A DNA stretch of 64,000 bases from Alphaproteobacteria bacterium HGW-Alphaproteobacteria-1 (GCA_002842985.1 PHEQ01000027.1:1-64000), one strand, 5' to 3'; shown: positions 49,226 to 58,963, numbered from the stretch's first letter. The notes: generated by a model from the sequence alone, not told the origin. Program-made: numbers and translations.

Positions 49226-50266
49226 TCAGTTCACCCCGGCGATGGTGACACCGACCGTGGCGCCCACGGTCTCGTTCCAGCGCTTGGCCCAGTCATTGCC
49301 CGCACGTGCCGCCCAGTCGGGCAGCACCTTGGAGACCAGCACCTCGCGCGCGCGGTCGAAATCGGCGTCCGACACCTCGACCAGCGTCATGTCGCGCGCC
49401 TCGCCCGTCGGGCAGTCGCCATTGCCCGTCAGGCAGGCGATATCCGTGACAAGGGCATCCTGCGCGGCGGCCCAGGCGGGATCTTCGAATTTCTCCTTCA
49501 CCTCCAGGGCAATCAGCGCCTGCGTCTCAGCATCAAGGCTGTTCCAGCGGTCAAGGTTCATCGCCGTCACCACGCTGTCCCAGCCACCGAGCGGGATGGG
49601 CAGCAGATGCGTCGAGACTTCCCACCACCCGGCACTATAGCCCGAGCCTGCCCCGGTCACGGCGCAATCCACCACGCCGTTCTGAAGCGCGCCGGGGACC
49701 TCGCCGAAGCTTACGTTGATGCCCTCGGCGCCCAGCGCCTCCAGGAATTGCGCCGTCATGCGGCCCGAGGCGCGGACCTTGAGGCCCTCGAGATCCGAAA
49801 GCTGCGTGACCGGCGCGTTGCAGAACACCACCTGCGGCGGGTAGGGCGCGATGGCAAGGACGTGGGAATTGAACCGGTCGCGGAAGATGTCAGCCACCAT
49901 CGGCCGTGCGGCATCGACCATCGCGCGCGCCTCGTCGGCGGTCAGCGCCAGAAGCGGCACGTCGAGGCCTTCAAGCTCGGGCGCGTCGGCAACGGCATAG
50001 TCAGCCACGGTCATGCCCACGTCATAGACGCCGTCGCCCAGCAGGCGATAAACGTCCCCCACGCCAAGATTCATCTGGTTATGGGTGGTGAGCGCCACGC
50101 TGATCTTGCCACCCGAGGCCGCAGGCAGGGTCTCGGACCAGAACGGCGCTTCGTATTGCTTGTGCAGTGGCAGGCTCGACCAGCTTCCGACGACCGAAAG
50201 CTCTTGTGCTGCGGCAGGCGCGGCAAGCATCGTGGTGGCGGCGAGAATGGCGGTTAGTCTTGTCAT
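49226..50266 (-). CDS. TRAP transporter solute-binding protein, DctP family
   Basis: Signal peptide MTRLTAILAATTMLAAPAAAQ; VVFCNAPVTQLSDLEGLKVRASGRMTAQFLEALGAEGINVSFGEVPGALQNGVVDCAVT. Confidence 0.93.
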   Translation of the reverse strand: MTRLTAILAATTMLAAPAAAQELSVVGSWSSLPLHKQYEAPFWSETLPAASGGKISVALTTHNQMNLGVGDVYRLLGDGVYDVGMTVADYAVADAPELEGLDVPLLALTADEARAMVDAARPMVADIFRDRFNSHVLAIAPYPPQVVFCNAPVTQLSDLEGLKVRASGRMTAQFLEALGAEGINVSFGEVPGALQNGVVDCAVTGAGSGYSAGWWEVSTHLLPIPLGGWDSVVTAMNLDRWNSLDAETQALIALEVKEKFEDPAWAAAQDALVTDIACLTGNGDCPTGEARDMTLVEVSDADFDRAREVLVSKVLPDWAARAGNDWAKRWNETVGATVGVTIAGVN

Positions 50267-50292
50267 TGGAACGCTCCTTGTCGGGTTGTGGG

Positions 50293-51114
50293 TCAGGCGG
50301 TTTCCGGCGCAAGCACCGGGGTTTCCGCGTCTTCGGGAATATCGGTTATCAGCATGTGCCCCGGCTTGTGGGTGATGCAGAGCGGGGGGGCCGCCGCCTC
50401 GATCGCGGCTTGGGGCGTGACGCCGCAGGCCCAGAAGACCGGCACCTGATCGCCCGTGATCGGCGCGGGATCGCCCCAGTCGGGGCGCGCCGTATCGGCG
50501 ATGCCGATTTCGCTCGGGTCGCCCACATGCACCGGCGCGCCATGCGCCAGCGGATAGCGCCGCGAGAGCGCGACGGCCTCGGCCACGCGGTCGGGGTCGA
50601 TTGCGCGCATGCTGACCACCATGGGTGAGCGGAACGCGCCTGCGGGCACACAAGGGATGGCGGTGCGGAACATCGGCACGGTGGTGTCATGCGTGACATG
50701 CCAGAGCGGTATGCCCGCGCGGATGAGGGCGTGCTCGAAGGTGAACGAACACCCGAGCGCAAAGGCCACCATGTCCGGCGTCCAGAGATCGGCAATGTCG
50801 GTCACCGACCCCTCCAGCCGCCCGTGGCGATAGATGTTGTAGGCGGGCACATCGGTGCGGATGTCGATATCGCGCCCCAGCGTGCGCATCATCGGCTCGC
50901 CCGTGTCCGAGACGCCCACCAGCGGGCAGGGCTTGGGGTTGCGCTGACAAAACCGCATGAAATCCAGCGCCACAGCCCCCGGCAGGATGACGATATTGGC
51001 CTGAAGATAGCCCGCGCCCAGCCCCGCCGTATGGCCCCGGTAGCGCCCGGAACGGATCTCGGCGCGCAGGTCCGGCAGCGGGGCGCGGCGCAGGGTATCA
51101 AAGTGGGCGCTCAT
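50293..51114 (-). CDS. Putative hydro-lyase/D-glutamate cyclase family protein (DUF1445, YcsI-like)
   Basis: AGLGAGYLQANIVILPGAVALDFMRFCQRNPKPCPLVGVSDTGEP, DIRTDVPAYNIYRHGRLEGSVTDIADLWTPDMVAFALGCSFTFEHALIRAG. Confidence 0.92.
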   Translation of the reverse strand: MSAHFDTLRRAPLPDLRAEIRSGRYRGHTAGLGAGYLQANIVILPGAVALDFMRFCQRNPKPCPLVGVSDTGEPMMRTLGRDIDIRTDVPAYNIYRHGRLEGSVTDIADLWTPDMVAFALGCSFTFEHALIRAGIPLWHVTHDTTVPMFRTAIPCVPAGAFRSPMVVSMRAIDPDRVAEAVALSRRYPLAHGAPVHVGDPSEIGIADTARPDWGDPAPITGDQVPVFWACGVTPQAAIEAAAPPLCITHKPGHMLITDIPEDAETPVLAPETA

Positions 51115-51195
51115 GACGATCTCTCCTCTGTCCGACAGGCTCGCAGCGCCGCGCTATAAAAGCAAATCGAAAATATTTCTCACTTGATATCGAAA

Positions 51196-52083
51196 TTAGT
51201 TATCATGCTTCCATCCCTCCGCCACTTCCCGCGCCATGCGCGCGGCGTGTCCGGTCAGGTGATTGCCCGGCTCGCCCAGCCAGGAGGCGGTAAAGCGCAA
51301 GGGCTCCGGCACCCAGCCGGGATCGAACTCGCGCAGTCGCCCGGCCATTACATGCGCGGCCCCAAGCGCGCGCGGCAGCGCGGCCACGCCAAGCCGTGCC
51401 TCTACCAGCCGGAACGCGGCAGAAAGCGAGGAAGAGGGAAAGATGCGCGCCTCCGGTCCGACATGCTCCATCAACAGCGCCTTGAGTTCGCGGTAAGGTC
51501 GGGTCGTGCGTGCATAGCTCAGAACCGGGCGGCGCAGGCAGGTCTGCGGATCGGCGCCATCGTCGGCGGCCACATACCAGGCAAGCTCGAATCCCGGCAG
51601 CTCGAGATTGTCCACGGTATATTCCGAAACCGGCCCGAGCAGGATCGCGAGGTCGATCTCGCGCGCAAGAAGCCGGTCGCGCAGATCGCCCGAAATATCC
51701 ACGGTCAACTCGATCTCGACCTGCGGATAGGTGGCATGAAGCCGCGCGACCAGTTCGGGCAACCAGCATTGCGCGATGGTTTCCGACACACCGATGCGCA
51801 GATGCCGCTCAAGCGCGCCGGGCGCGATGAGATCCTGTGTCAGCCGCTCGGCCAGATGGGCAAAGGTCTCGGCATGACGCAGAAGGCGCTCTCCCTCGCG
51901 CGTGAGCGTCATGCCCTGCGGCCCGCGCGCGAACAGCGTGCAACGCAGCATCTCCTCAAGATTGCGGATGCGCGCGGTGACGGCGGGCTGCGTGAGGTTG
52001 AGGCCGAGCGCGGCCTTGCGCACCCCGCCGGTGCGCACCACGGCCAGAAACGTCTCCAGATGCGCAAGGTTGAGCTGGGTCAT
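51196..52083 (-). CDS. LysR-family regulator
   Basis: MTQLNLAHLETFLAVVRTGGVRKAALGLNLTQPAVTARIRNLEEMLRCTLFARGPQGMTLTREGERLL. Confidence 0.95.
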   Translation of the reverse strand: MTQLNLAHLETFLAVVRTGGVRKAALGLNLTQPAVTARIRNLEEMLRCTLFARGPQGMTLTREGERLLRHAETFAHLAERLTQDLIAPGALERHLRIGVSETIAQCWLPELVARLHATYPQVEIELTVDISGDLRDRLLAREIDLAILLGPVSEYTVDNLELPGFELAWYVAADDGADPQTCLRRPVLSYARTTRPYRELKALLMEHVGPEARIFPSSSLSAAFRLVEARLGVAALPRALGAAHVMAGRLREFDPGWVPEPLRFTASWLGEPGNHLTGHAARMAREVAEGWKHDN

Positions 52084-52161
52084 GGGCAGGCTCCTGTGAC
52101 CGGACCGCCGCAGCATAGCGCGCGCCTGCGCGCCGCGCCATGGTCCGGCCACGGTGGGAAA

Positions 52162-52194
52162 TTGTCATAAATCTGTCACATAACTGTTACAAAA
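52162..52194 (+). promoter_or_regulatory. Triple Pho box (PhoB-type operator)
   Basis: TTGTCATAAAT-CTGTCACATAA-CTGTTACAAAA: three direct repeats in 11-bp register. Confidence 0.85.
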
Positions 52195-52282
52195 CGCACA
52201 ATACGTCGACGCCCGCTTGCGCTTCGCGGCGCGCGGCGCAAGGCTCGTCCCCTGCAATCCATCATCCCGGACGGAGGCACGA

Positions 52283-53944
52283 TTGGACAGCCCGAACCTT
52301 ACGGTTTTCTTTCTTCAGATTGGCGGCGCGGCGGCGCTTCTGATCTGGTCGGTGCGGCTTGTGCGCACCGGGGTGGAACGGGCGTTCTCGGCGCCGTTGC
52401 GGCTCTGGCTGCGCCGCTCGGGGCAAAGCCGGATGCTTGCCGCGCTGACCGGCACCGGCAGCGCCATGGCGCTGCAAAGCTCGACGGCGGTGGCGGTGCT
52501 GGTGGCGAATTTCGTGGCCGCCGGGTCGATCCCGGCGGCGTCGGGCCTGGCCATGCTGCTGGGGGCCGATCTTGGCTCGGCGCTGGTGGCCAAGCTCCTG
52601 CTGGTGCGCCAGTCCTGGCTGATCTCGGCGCTGTTGCTCGTCGGGGTGGTGATGTTCCTGCGCGGCCATCAAAGACGGGTGCGGCAAGGCGGGCGCATCC
52701 TGATCGGCCTGGCGCTTGTCTTTGTCTCGCTCGATTTGTTGCGCGCCGCAACCGCGCCGCTTCTGGACAGCCCCGGCGCGGGCACGGCAATGGCCTATCT
52801 CGCCCGCGACACGCTGACGGCCTTCATCATCGGCGCGGTGTTTGCGTGGATCGTGCATTCCTCGGTGGCCGCTGTCCTGCTCTTCGTCACGCTGGTGGCG
52901 CAGGGGGTGATGCCGCTTGCGGCGGCGGTGGCGCTTATCCTCGGGGCCAATCTGGGCGGGGCGGTGATCGCGCTGATCCTTACCCTTGCCGCCCCCACCG
53001 AGGCGCGGCGCGTGGTGCTCGCCAACCTGCTCTTGCGCGGCGGGGGCGCGGCTCTGGCGCTGACCGCGCTGACGGCGTTCCAGCCGCCGCTTGACTGGCT
53101 GGGCGCAAACCCGGCAGCGCAGGCAATCCACCTGCATATCCTGTTCAACCTTTGCCTTGTGCTTCTTGCCCTGCCGCTCGTGGGTCTGGTGAGCCGGGCC
53201 ATGGTGAGGCTGACGGGGCCTGACAGCGCGGCCTCGCCGATGGCGCACATCACCGCGCTTGACCCGGCGGCGCAGAGCAACCCCGACCGCGCGCTGTCCT
53301 GTGCCACCCGAGAGGTGATCCGCATCGGCGAGACGGTCGAGGCGATGCTGCGCCCCATTCCCAAGCTCTATGAGCATTGGGACGAGGCAGCGGCGGAGGC
53401 GCTTCTGGCCAGCGACAAGACCGTGCGCAAACGCCATTTCGACACCAAGCTCTATCTGGCTCAGCTCAATCGCGCGGGCCTTGACGAAGAGCGCAGCCAA
53501 CGCGCGATGGACCTCTCGACCATCGCCGCCAATTTCGAGGCGGCGAGCGACACGATCACCACCACGATGCTCGGTCTGGCGCGACGGCTCAGCACCGACG
53601 GGGTGCAGTTCTCGCGCCCCGGTTGGAAAGAGATATGCGATTTCCACGACCGCGTGCTTGCCAATGCGCAACGGGCGCTCGGCGTGATGATGACCCAGCA
53701 CCCGGATGAGGCGCGCGAACTTGTCGCCGAAAAGGACATCATCCGCGACATCGAGCAGCGCCTGCAACGCGCGCATCTTGGCCGCTTGCGCGAGGGGCTG
53801 GCAGAGAGCATCGAGACCAGCAACACCCATCAGGAGACGCTGCGCGCGCTCAAGCAGGTCAACACCGCCTTCACCATGGTGGCCTATCCCATCCTGACCG
53901 AGACCGGTGACCTGCTGTCCAGCCGCATGTCGCGCCGCGCCTGA
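52283..53944 (+). CDS. Na+/phosphate cotransporter, NptA/PNaS family with PhoU-like C-terminus
   Basis: TTG start with ACGGAGGC ribosome-binding site; MALQSSTAVAVLVANFVAAG, VHSSVAAVLLFVTLVAQGVMPLAAAVALILGANLGGAV; C-terminal helical PhoU-like region. Confidence 0.92.
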   Translation: MDSPNLTVFFLQIGGAAALLIWSVRLVRTGVERAFSAPLRLWLRRSGQSRMLAALTGTGSAMALQSSTAVAVLVANFVAAGSIPAASGLAMLLGADLGSALVAKLLLVRQSWLISALLLVGVVMFLRGHQRRVRQGGRILIGLALVFVSLDLLRAATAPLLDSPGAGTAMAYLARDTLTAFIIGAVFAWIVHSSVAAVLLFVTLVAQGVMPLAAAVALILGANLGGAVIALILTLAAPTEARRVVLANLLLRGGGAALALTALTAFQPPLDWLGANPAAQAIHLHILFNLCLVLLALPLVGLVSRAMVRLTGPDSAASPMAHITALDPAAQSNPDRALSCATREVIRIGETVEAMLRPIPKLYEHWDEAAAEALLASDKTVRKRHFDTKLYLAQLNRAGLDEERSQRAMDLSTIAANFEAASDTITTTMLGLARRLSTDGVQFSRPGWKEICDFHDRVLANAQRALGVMMTQHPDEARELVAEKDIIRDIEQRLQRAHLGRLREGLAESIETSNTHQETLRALKQVNTAFTMVAYPILTETGDLLSSRMSRRA

Positions 53945-53998
53945 GCGATTGCGGCCATGCCCCGCTTGGCCTAGACCTGTCGAAAACGGGGGCGGGCG

Positions 53999-54985
53999 AT
54001 GCTGTGGCTTCATATCGGGATGCCCAAGACGGGCACGACGGCCTTGCAGGGCTGGCTTCATGCCCATCCCGATTTCCTGCGCGAGCACGGGATCCGCTAT
54101 CTCGCCACGGGCCGCGACCGGGGCACCGGAACCGGGCGGCTGATCTGTCACAACGCTCTGGCGGTCGCCATGAGCCGGGGTTGGCACGGCCAGCCTGAAG
54201 ATGACGCAGACAAAATGGCGGCGGAGGTGGCCGCGCAGGACGGTGCGCACTGCATTCTCTCCTCCGAAATGTTCTTTGGCCGCGACCTGACACCCCTGCG
54301 CCAGCGTTACCTGTCGCGGATCGCGGTGCCGGTGCGCGTCTTCGTCTATCTGCGCCGGTTCGACGATTTCATCGAGGCCGATTACAAGCAACGCGCCAAG
54401 AACGGCCTGCCCACGGGCGGCGCGGAACGCTTTGTCGCCGAGCGGCTGGCCCGGATCGAGAGCGACCCGGATTACCTCAATTTCAGCACGGCCTTCGACC
54501 GGATCAGGGCACAGCTTCCAGGGGCGCAGATCGTGCCACGCTTGTATTTGCGCGATGAGATGGCGGGCGGCAACGTGATCCCCGATTTCCTGTCGGTCCT
54601 TGGTGTGGCCCCTGACACGGTGCCCTTGCCGAAGGTGGCCGCCAACCGCTCGCTTTCGCGCGTGGCCAGCGAGGCGCTCGGCCTTTTCGACGAGCGTGCG
54701 GGCTATGACAAGAAGACCCGCCGCCGCCTTGGCCGCGCCTTGCAGGTAAGCGGCGATGCGCGGTTATATGGCAGCGGCGACGTGCTGACCCCCGAGGAGC
54801 GCGCGCGCATCAACGACACGCTGGAGGCACGCAATGCCACCATGCGGTCAGAGTTCTTCGCCGGGCGCGCGCGGCTTTTTCCGCCCGCCATGCCAGGCGC
54901 CGAGCGTGTGCGTGGCTATCCTGGCGAGTTGGAAGATCTCCACCACGCGGTGCGCGCGATCCTGCGCCTGACGCGCGGAACCTGA
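53999..54985 (+). CDS. Sulfotransferase-like protein
   Basis: 5'-PSB-like MLWLHIGMPKTGTTALQGWL; later VRVFVYLRRFDDFIEADYKQ. Confidence 0.75.
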   Translation: MLWLHIGMPKTGTTALQGWLHAHPDFLREHGIRYLATGRDRGTGTGRLICHNALAVAMSRGWHGQPEDDADKMAAEVAAQDGAHCILSSEMFFGRDLTPLRQRYLSRIAVPVRVFVYLRRFDDFIEADYKQRAKNGLPTGGAERFVAERLARIESDPDYLNFSTAFDRIRAQLPGAQIVPRLYLRDEMAGGNVIPDFLSVLGVAPDTVPLPKVAANRSLSRVASEALGLFDERAGYDKKTRRRLGRALQVSGDARLYGSGDVLTPEERARINDTLEARNATMRSEFFAGRARLFPPAMPGAERVRGYPGELEDLHHAVRAILRLTRGT

Positions 54986-54989
54986 CGAC

Positions 54990-56993
54990 TCAGGCGTTGT
55001 CACGCATCAGCCGCGCGCGCCGGTTGACAAAGCGTTGCTGGTTGGGCGCGATCTCGGCTGCGCGATCGAGCGCGTCCGCCGCCGCCGCCTCATCCCCCAT
55101 GTCGCGGCAGAGATCGGCGAGGGTCGCGTGCAGTTCGGCGGTGCTGTCATCCATCGCTGCGGCCCGTTCCATCGCCGCACGCGCGGCCACAAGATTGCCC
55201 GCCTCGCGGTGGAAATGCCCGGTCAGGAAGTGCCAGAAGGCATGGTCGGCGGCCTGTGCGCGGCACGCCTCCATCTGCCGAAAAGCAGCGTCGAAATCGC
55301 CCTGCAACGCAAGTATTTCGGCCTGCCGCTTGTGCATCAGCGGCTCTTCCGGGTTGGCCTCGAGCGCCGCGCTGTTGCGCGCGAGCGCCGTGTCAAGCCG
55401 CCCCGCCCGCGCCTCGAGCAGCGCGCAGAAACTGTCCGGCAGCGTGCCGGGGACGAAACTGGCATCACCCTCGATCCGGGCGCGCAGGGCGTCAATCTCC
55501 GGCCTTGACGACAGAAGCCGCGCGACCTTGCCCTCCATCGAGAACCACGGCCACTCGATCGCAATGGTCGAGAGGTCCGCCGCGCGGCGGCGCAGGATGC
55601 GCGCCTGCTGCACGAGGATGTTGGTGTGCTGATAGGGGATTGGCAGCATCAGGATCGTATCGCGGTCAAACGGCAGGCTCGCACCGGGGCGCAGCCGCCG
55701 CCGCTTGATCATGAAGGTGCCGATCACGGTCACGTCGGGCAGCATCGGCTTTTGCCAGAAGGCGCGCAGAAAGGAGCGGCGCGCGCGGTGCCGCTGACCG
55801 AGCGCGCCCCGGATATGCGCCTCGACGGCGAGTGCGGTGATATAGTTCTCCTGCCATTGGTGAGGATGAGCAAGCGCCGCCTCGACATGGACCAGGGCCT
55901 CTTCCCACTTGTGAAGATACATGCCGTCTATCGCGTGCATCAGCGGCAAGAAGGCATTGTCGGCCCCGGCCCTGAGGATTGCCTCGCCGATCTCCCAGGC
56001 GGCCTCCTCGCGGCCTGTTTCCTGAAGACGGCGGGCAAGCTTTACATATATATGCGCCGCCTCGCTCGGGGTGATGAAGCGGTCCACGCCTTGCCGGAAC
56101 CGATCGAGCACCCGTTCATAGGCCGCCTCGCGCTCGGGCACCGACATCACCTCGTGAAAGCATTTGCGCTCTCGCCCGCTCAGGCGCGCGGCGGCGCGGC
56201 TGAAGGCGCTGATCGGCGGCGCCACGATCTCGGCGGCGCGCGACATGGCGAAGAGTTCCAGAAAGTCGCGCTGCACCGGCTTGCAATCGCTCAGGTCCAC
56301 AAGATCGTCGATGGCGCGGACCTGGACATGTGCCGCCGTGAAGCGCGCGATGCTTTCGGGCTGATCGGAAAACACCAGCGCGCCCGCGCCCGCGTTCTTT
56401 TCGAAATAGGCCGAATAAAGCTCGTCCGGCTCGATCTTGGCTGGCCATTCCTTGTGCTTCCACGGATCCTCGTTGAGGATGTCGCCGCGCCGGATGTGAT
56501 AGGCGATGGTGCGCCCCAGGCCGGCCATGGCCGTCTCGATCCGCTGAATATGGTCCCGGACCACCGGGTTGAACCCGATCCGCGCGATAAATCCGCGAAA
56601 CCGTCCGCGCAGGTCTTCGGCATCCTCCCAGGGGAATTCCACGATCTCGAACCCCTCGTCGAGAAGCACATGCCCGCCTTGCGAAAGATGCGCCTCCAGT
56701 CGCGCCGGGGTCTTGTCCTTGAGAAAGGCCCAGAGCGGCTTGGTCCGTGCATCGAGCGCCTCGAAGGTTTCATTCTCGATGAAATGCCGCGCGATGAACG
56801 CCTCGTCGAACAGGTCTGACGGCGTGTCGAGCTTGGGCGCCATGGCCCCGCGCGGAAACCAGTTGATGCGGAAATCGGTCCCGTAATCCTCGGCCAGACG
56901 GATGCTGTTGAGCATCATCAGAAGCCGCGCGCCAAGCTGATCCTTCCTCAGACCGATGAAGAAACCGCGCGCCGGATCGGGGGCATTCGACAT
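54990..56993 (-). CDS. Fucosyltransferase-like glycosyltransferase with C-terminal TPR domain
   Basis: TIAYHIRRGDIL (HxRRGD motif), ALVFSDQPESIARF, FLELFAMSRAAEIVAPPISAFSRAAARLSG; C-terminal TPR-like repeats (HATLADLCRDMGDEAAAADALDRAAEIAPNQ). Confidence 0.68.
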   Translation of the reverse strand: MSNAPDPARGFFIGLRKDQLGARLLMMLNSIRLAEDYGTDFRINWFPRGAMAPKLDTPSDLFDEAFIARHFIENETFEALDARTKPLWAFLKDKTPARLEAHLSQGGHVLLDEGFEIVEFPWEDAEDLRGRFRGFIARIGFNPVVRDHIQRIETAMAGLGRTIAYHIRRGDILNEDPWKHKEWPAKIEPDELYSAYFEKNAGAGALVFSDQPESIARFTAAHVQVRAIDDLVDLSDCKPVQRDFLELFAMSRAAEIVAPPISAFSRAAARLSGRERKCFHEVMSVPEREAAYERVLDRFRQGVDRFITPSEAAHIYVKLARRLQETGREEAAWEIGEAILRAGADNAFLPLMHAIDGMYLHKWEEALVHVEAALAHPHQWQENYITALAVEAHIRGALGQRHRARRSFLRAFWQKPMLPDVTVIGTFMIKRRRLRPGASLPFDRDTILMLPIPYQHTNILVQQARILRRRAADLSTIAIEWPWFSMEGKVARLLSSRPEIDALRARIEGDASFVPGTLPDSFCALLEARAGRLDTALARNSAALEANPEEPLMHKRQAEILALQGDFDAAFRQMEACRAQAADHAFWHFLTGHFHREAGNLVAARAAMERAAAMDDSTAELHATLADLCRDMGDEAAAADALDRAAEIAPNQQRFVNRRARLMRDNA

Positions 56994-57091
56994 AAAGAAA
57001 CCTTTTCCCGTTAAGGGAAAGTCTATACACTCAATGGAAACAGTCGCAAGCGCTCCCGCTGCCGGGCAGTGGCGAAGGGGTAACGAGGCAC

Positions 57092-58963
57092 ATGACGGCA
57101 GGTTCCAAGCTCATGGTGAGCACCTTTATGGTGCGGCCCACCTCGGCATTCGTGGAATGGCTGGCTTGGCATCGCCTTCTCGGCGCAACTGATTTTGCGG
57201 TTTTCATCGACCGGCGCGAGGCGGGTGCGCACCCGCTTCTGACAGCCCTGGCCGAGGCGGGCGTGCTGCGGCCGGTGCCCGTGGGCGTCGATCCCGACAT
57301 GAAGGAAGAGGCGCAGAATGTGGCGCTGCGCGCGGGCGCGCTTGAGGCCGCAGAAAGCGGCGGCTATGGTCTCTTCCTCGGCCCGGACGAGTATTTCCGC
57401 ATCCACAGCACGGCGCAGAGCATCCAGACGCTGATGCGTGGCGCGGGCGGCGCGGATGTGCTCTCGGTGCCGCTCTGCGAGGCGGGGACGGGCGGGCAGG
57501 AGATGCACGCGCCCGGACCTGTGCTGCACCTTCCGCGCCCCGTCGCCCGGCCCGACATCTGCGCGCTTCGCAGCGTGGTGCGGCTCGGCCTTTTTGCGGC
57601 GCGCACGCCCGAGGTGCCGATTGGCCCGGTGGCAGGTGGCAAGGGCGTGAAGTGGGTGGATGGCGACGGCACGGAGCTGCCCATGCCGCATAGCCGCGTC
57701 GCCTGGGGCATCGAGGGCCGTGCGTTCGGCACGGCGCGCGCGTCGGTGCTGCGCATCGCGGCGCCCACCGCCGAGACCTATCTGCTGCGGCTTCAGGCGC
57801 TTCCCGCCAAACAGCATCCCGCGCCCGAGCGCATTGCCGCGCGGCTGGCCGATCTGGCGGCGATAACCGGCGACGCGCACGAAATCAGTGACCGGGCCGG
57901 ACCGCTCGCCGACGGGATCGCCGCGCTGATGGCCCTTCCCGGAATGGCCGAGGCGCAGGACGCATTATGCGCGCAGGAACACGAGGCGCTGGCACAGCTC
58001 TTTCCGCAGACCGCCCGCGCGCGCGTCGAACCTGTCACAAACGACACCCCTGTCGAGATCGCCGAGGACACGCCCGAAACGGACGGTCTGGAGGAGGACA
58101 CGCCGCCCCCCGCGGCCGACCTGCCCGGCTGGTTCGCCGAGATCCATACCGGTGGCGCGCGGCAGGGGTTTTACACGCGGCTCGAAAATCACGCGGTGAT
58201 GTGCATCTACCGGGATCCCGCGCGGCTTGTCGTGAGTTTCGACAACCTCTCCAACGTCAACGACCTGTCACCGGGACGAGAGCCCTGGGCCTACAAGTTC
58301 GTGCGCGACAATGGCTGTTCGCACCTCTCGGTCATGGCGCGGCGCAAGGACTGGTATCGCTGCCCGCAACTGGTCGAACATCTGCAAAAGCTTTCGGCCG
58401 ACGGCGTGTTCTCGGCCTTCGACAAGGTTTTCTTCACCGGCACATCCATGGGCGGTTTCGCGGCGCTGGCCTTTGCCTCGCTGGCCCCCGGTGCCACGGT
58501 CATCAGCTTCAACCCGCAAACCACGCTCGACGCCACGCTGGTTCCTTGGGAGGACCGCTTCGGCATGGGAAAGGCGCGCGACTGGTCGCTGCCACATTCC
58601 GATTGCGCCTATGAGATCGACGAGGTGGACAAGGCATTCGTGTTTTACGATCCCTTCTTTACGCCCGACCGCCGCCATGTGGACCGGCTTGAAGGCGGTA
58701 ACGTGATCCGCCTCAAGACGTGGTGTTCAGGGCATTTCTCGCCGGTCTTCCTGCGCCGCGCCAACCTGCTCAAGCCGATCATGCAACACGCGCTCGATGG
58801 CACGCTGACGCCCGCAACCTTTTATCAGCTTTACCGCGAGCGGCGGATGCTGCCGTGGTATCGGCGCGCACTGCAAACCAACCTGCAAGAACGCGGGCAT
58901 GAAAAACTGGCGCGCATCGTCAGCCCCGCCTTTCGCAGGCTCAGACGCGAGGCCGCCGAATGA
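57092..58963 (+). CDS. Two-domain protein: GT2-like glycosyltransferase N-terminus plus alpha/beta-hydrolase C-terminus
   Basis: N-terminus FVEWLAWHRLLGATDFAVFIDRREAG...YGLFLGPDEYFRIH; C-terminus DKVFFTGTSMGGFAALAFASLAPGATVISFNPQTTLD with downstream SGHFSP. Confidence 0.7.
   Translation: MTAGSKLMVSTFMVRPTSAFVEWLAWHRLLGATDFAVFIDRREAGAHPLLTALAEAGVLRPVPVGVDPDMKEEAQNVALRAGALEAAESGGYGLFLGPDEYFRIHSTAQSIQTLMRGAGGADVLSVPLCEAGTGGQEMHAPGPVLHLPRPVARPDICALRSVVRLGLFAARTPEVPIGPVAGGKGVKWVDGDGTELPMPHSRVAWGIEGRAFGTARASVLRIAAPTAETYLLRLQALPAKQHPAPERIAARLADLAAITGDAHEISDRAGPLADGIAALMALPGMAEAQDALCAQEHEALAQLFPQTARARVEPVTNDTPVEIAEDTPETDGLEEDTPPPAADLPGWFAEIHTGGARQGFYTRLENHAVMCIYRDPARLVVSFDNLSNVNDLSPGREPWAYKFVRDNGCSHLSVMARRKDWYRCPQLVEHLQKLSADGVFSAFDKVFFTGTSMGGFAALAFASLAPGATVISFNPQTTLDATLVPWEDRFGMGKARDWSLPHSDCAYEIDEVDKAFVFYDPFFTPDRRHVDRLEGGNVIRLKTWCSGHFSPVFLRRANLLKPIMQHALDGTLTPATFYQLYRERRMLPWYRRALQTNLQERGHEKLARIVSPAFRRLRREAAE

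Noticed and set aside
52262-54391. 709-aa minus ORF
   Set aside because: Antisense to the Na/Pi symporter and sulfotransferase genes; composition typical of a shadow ORF.
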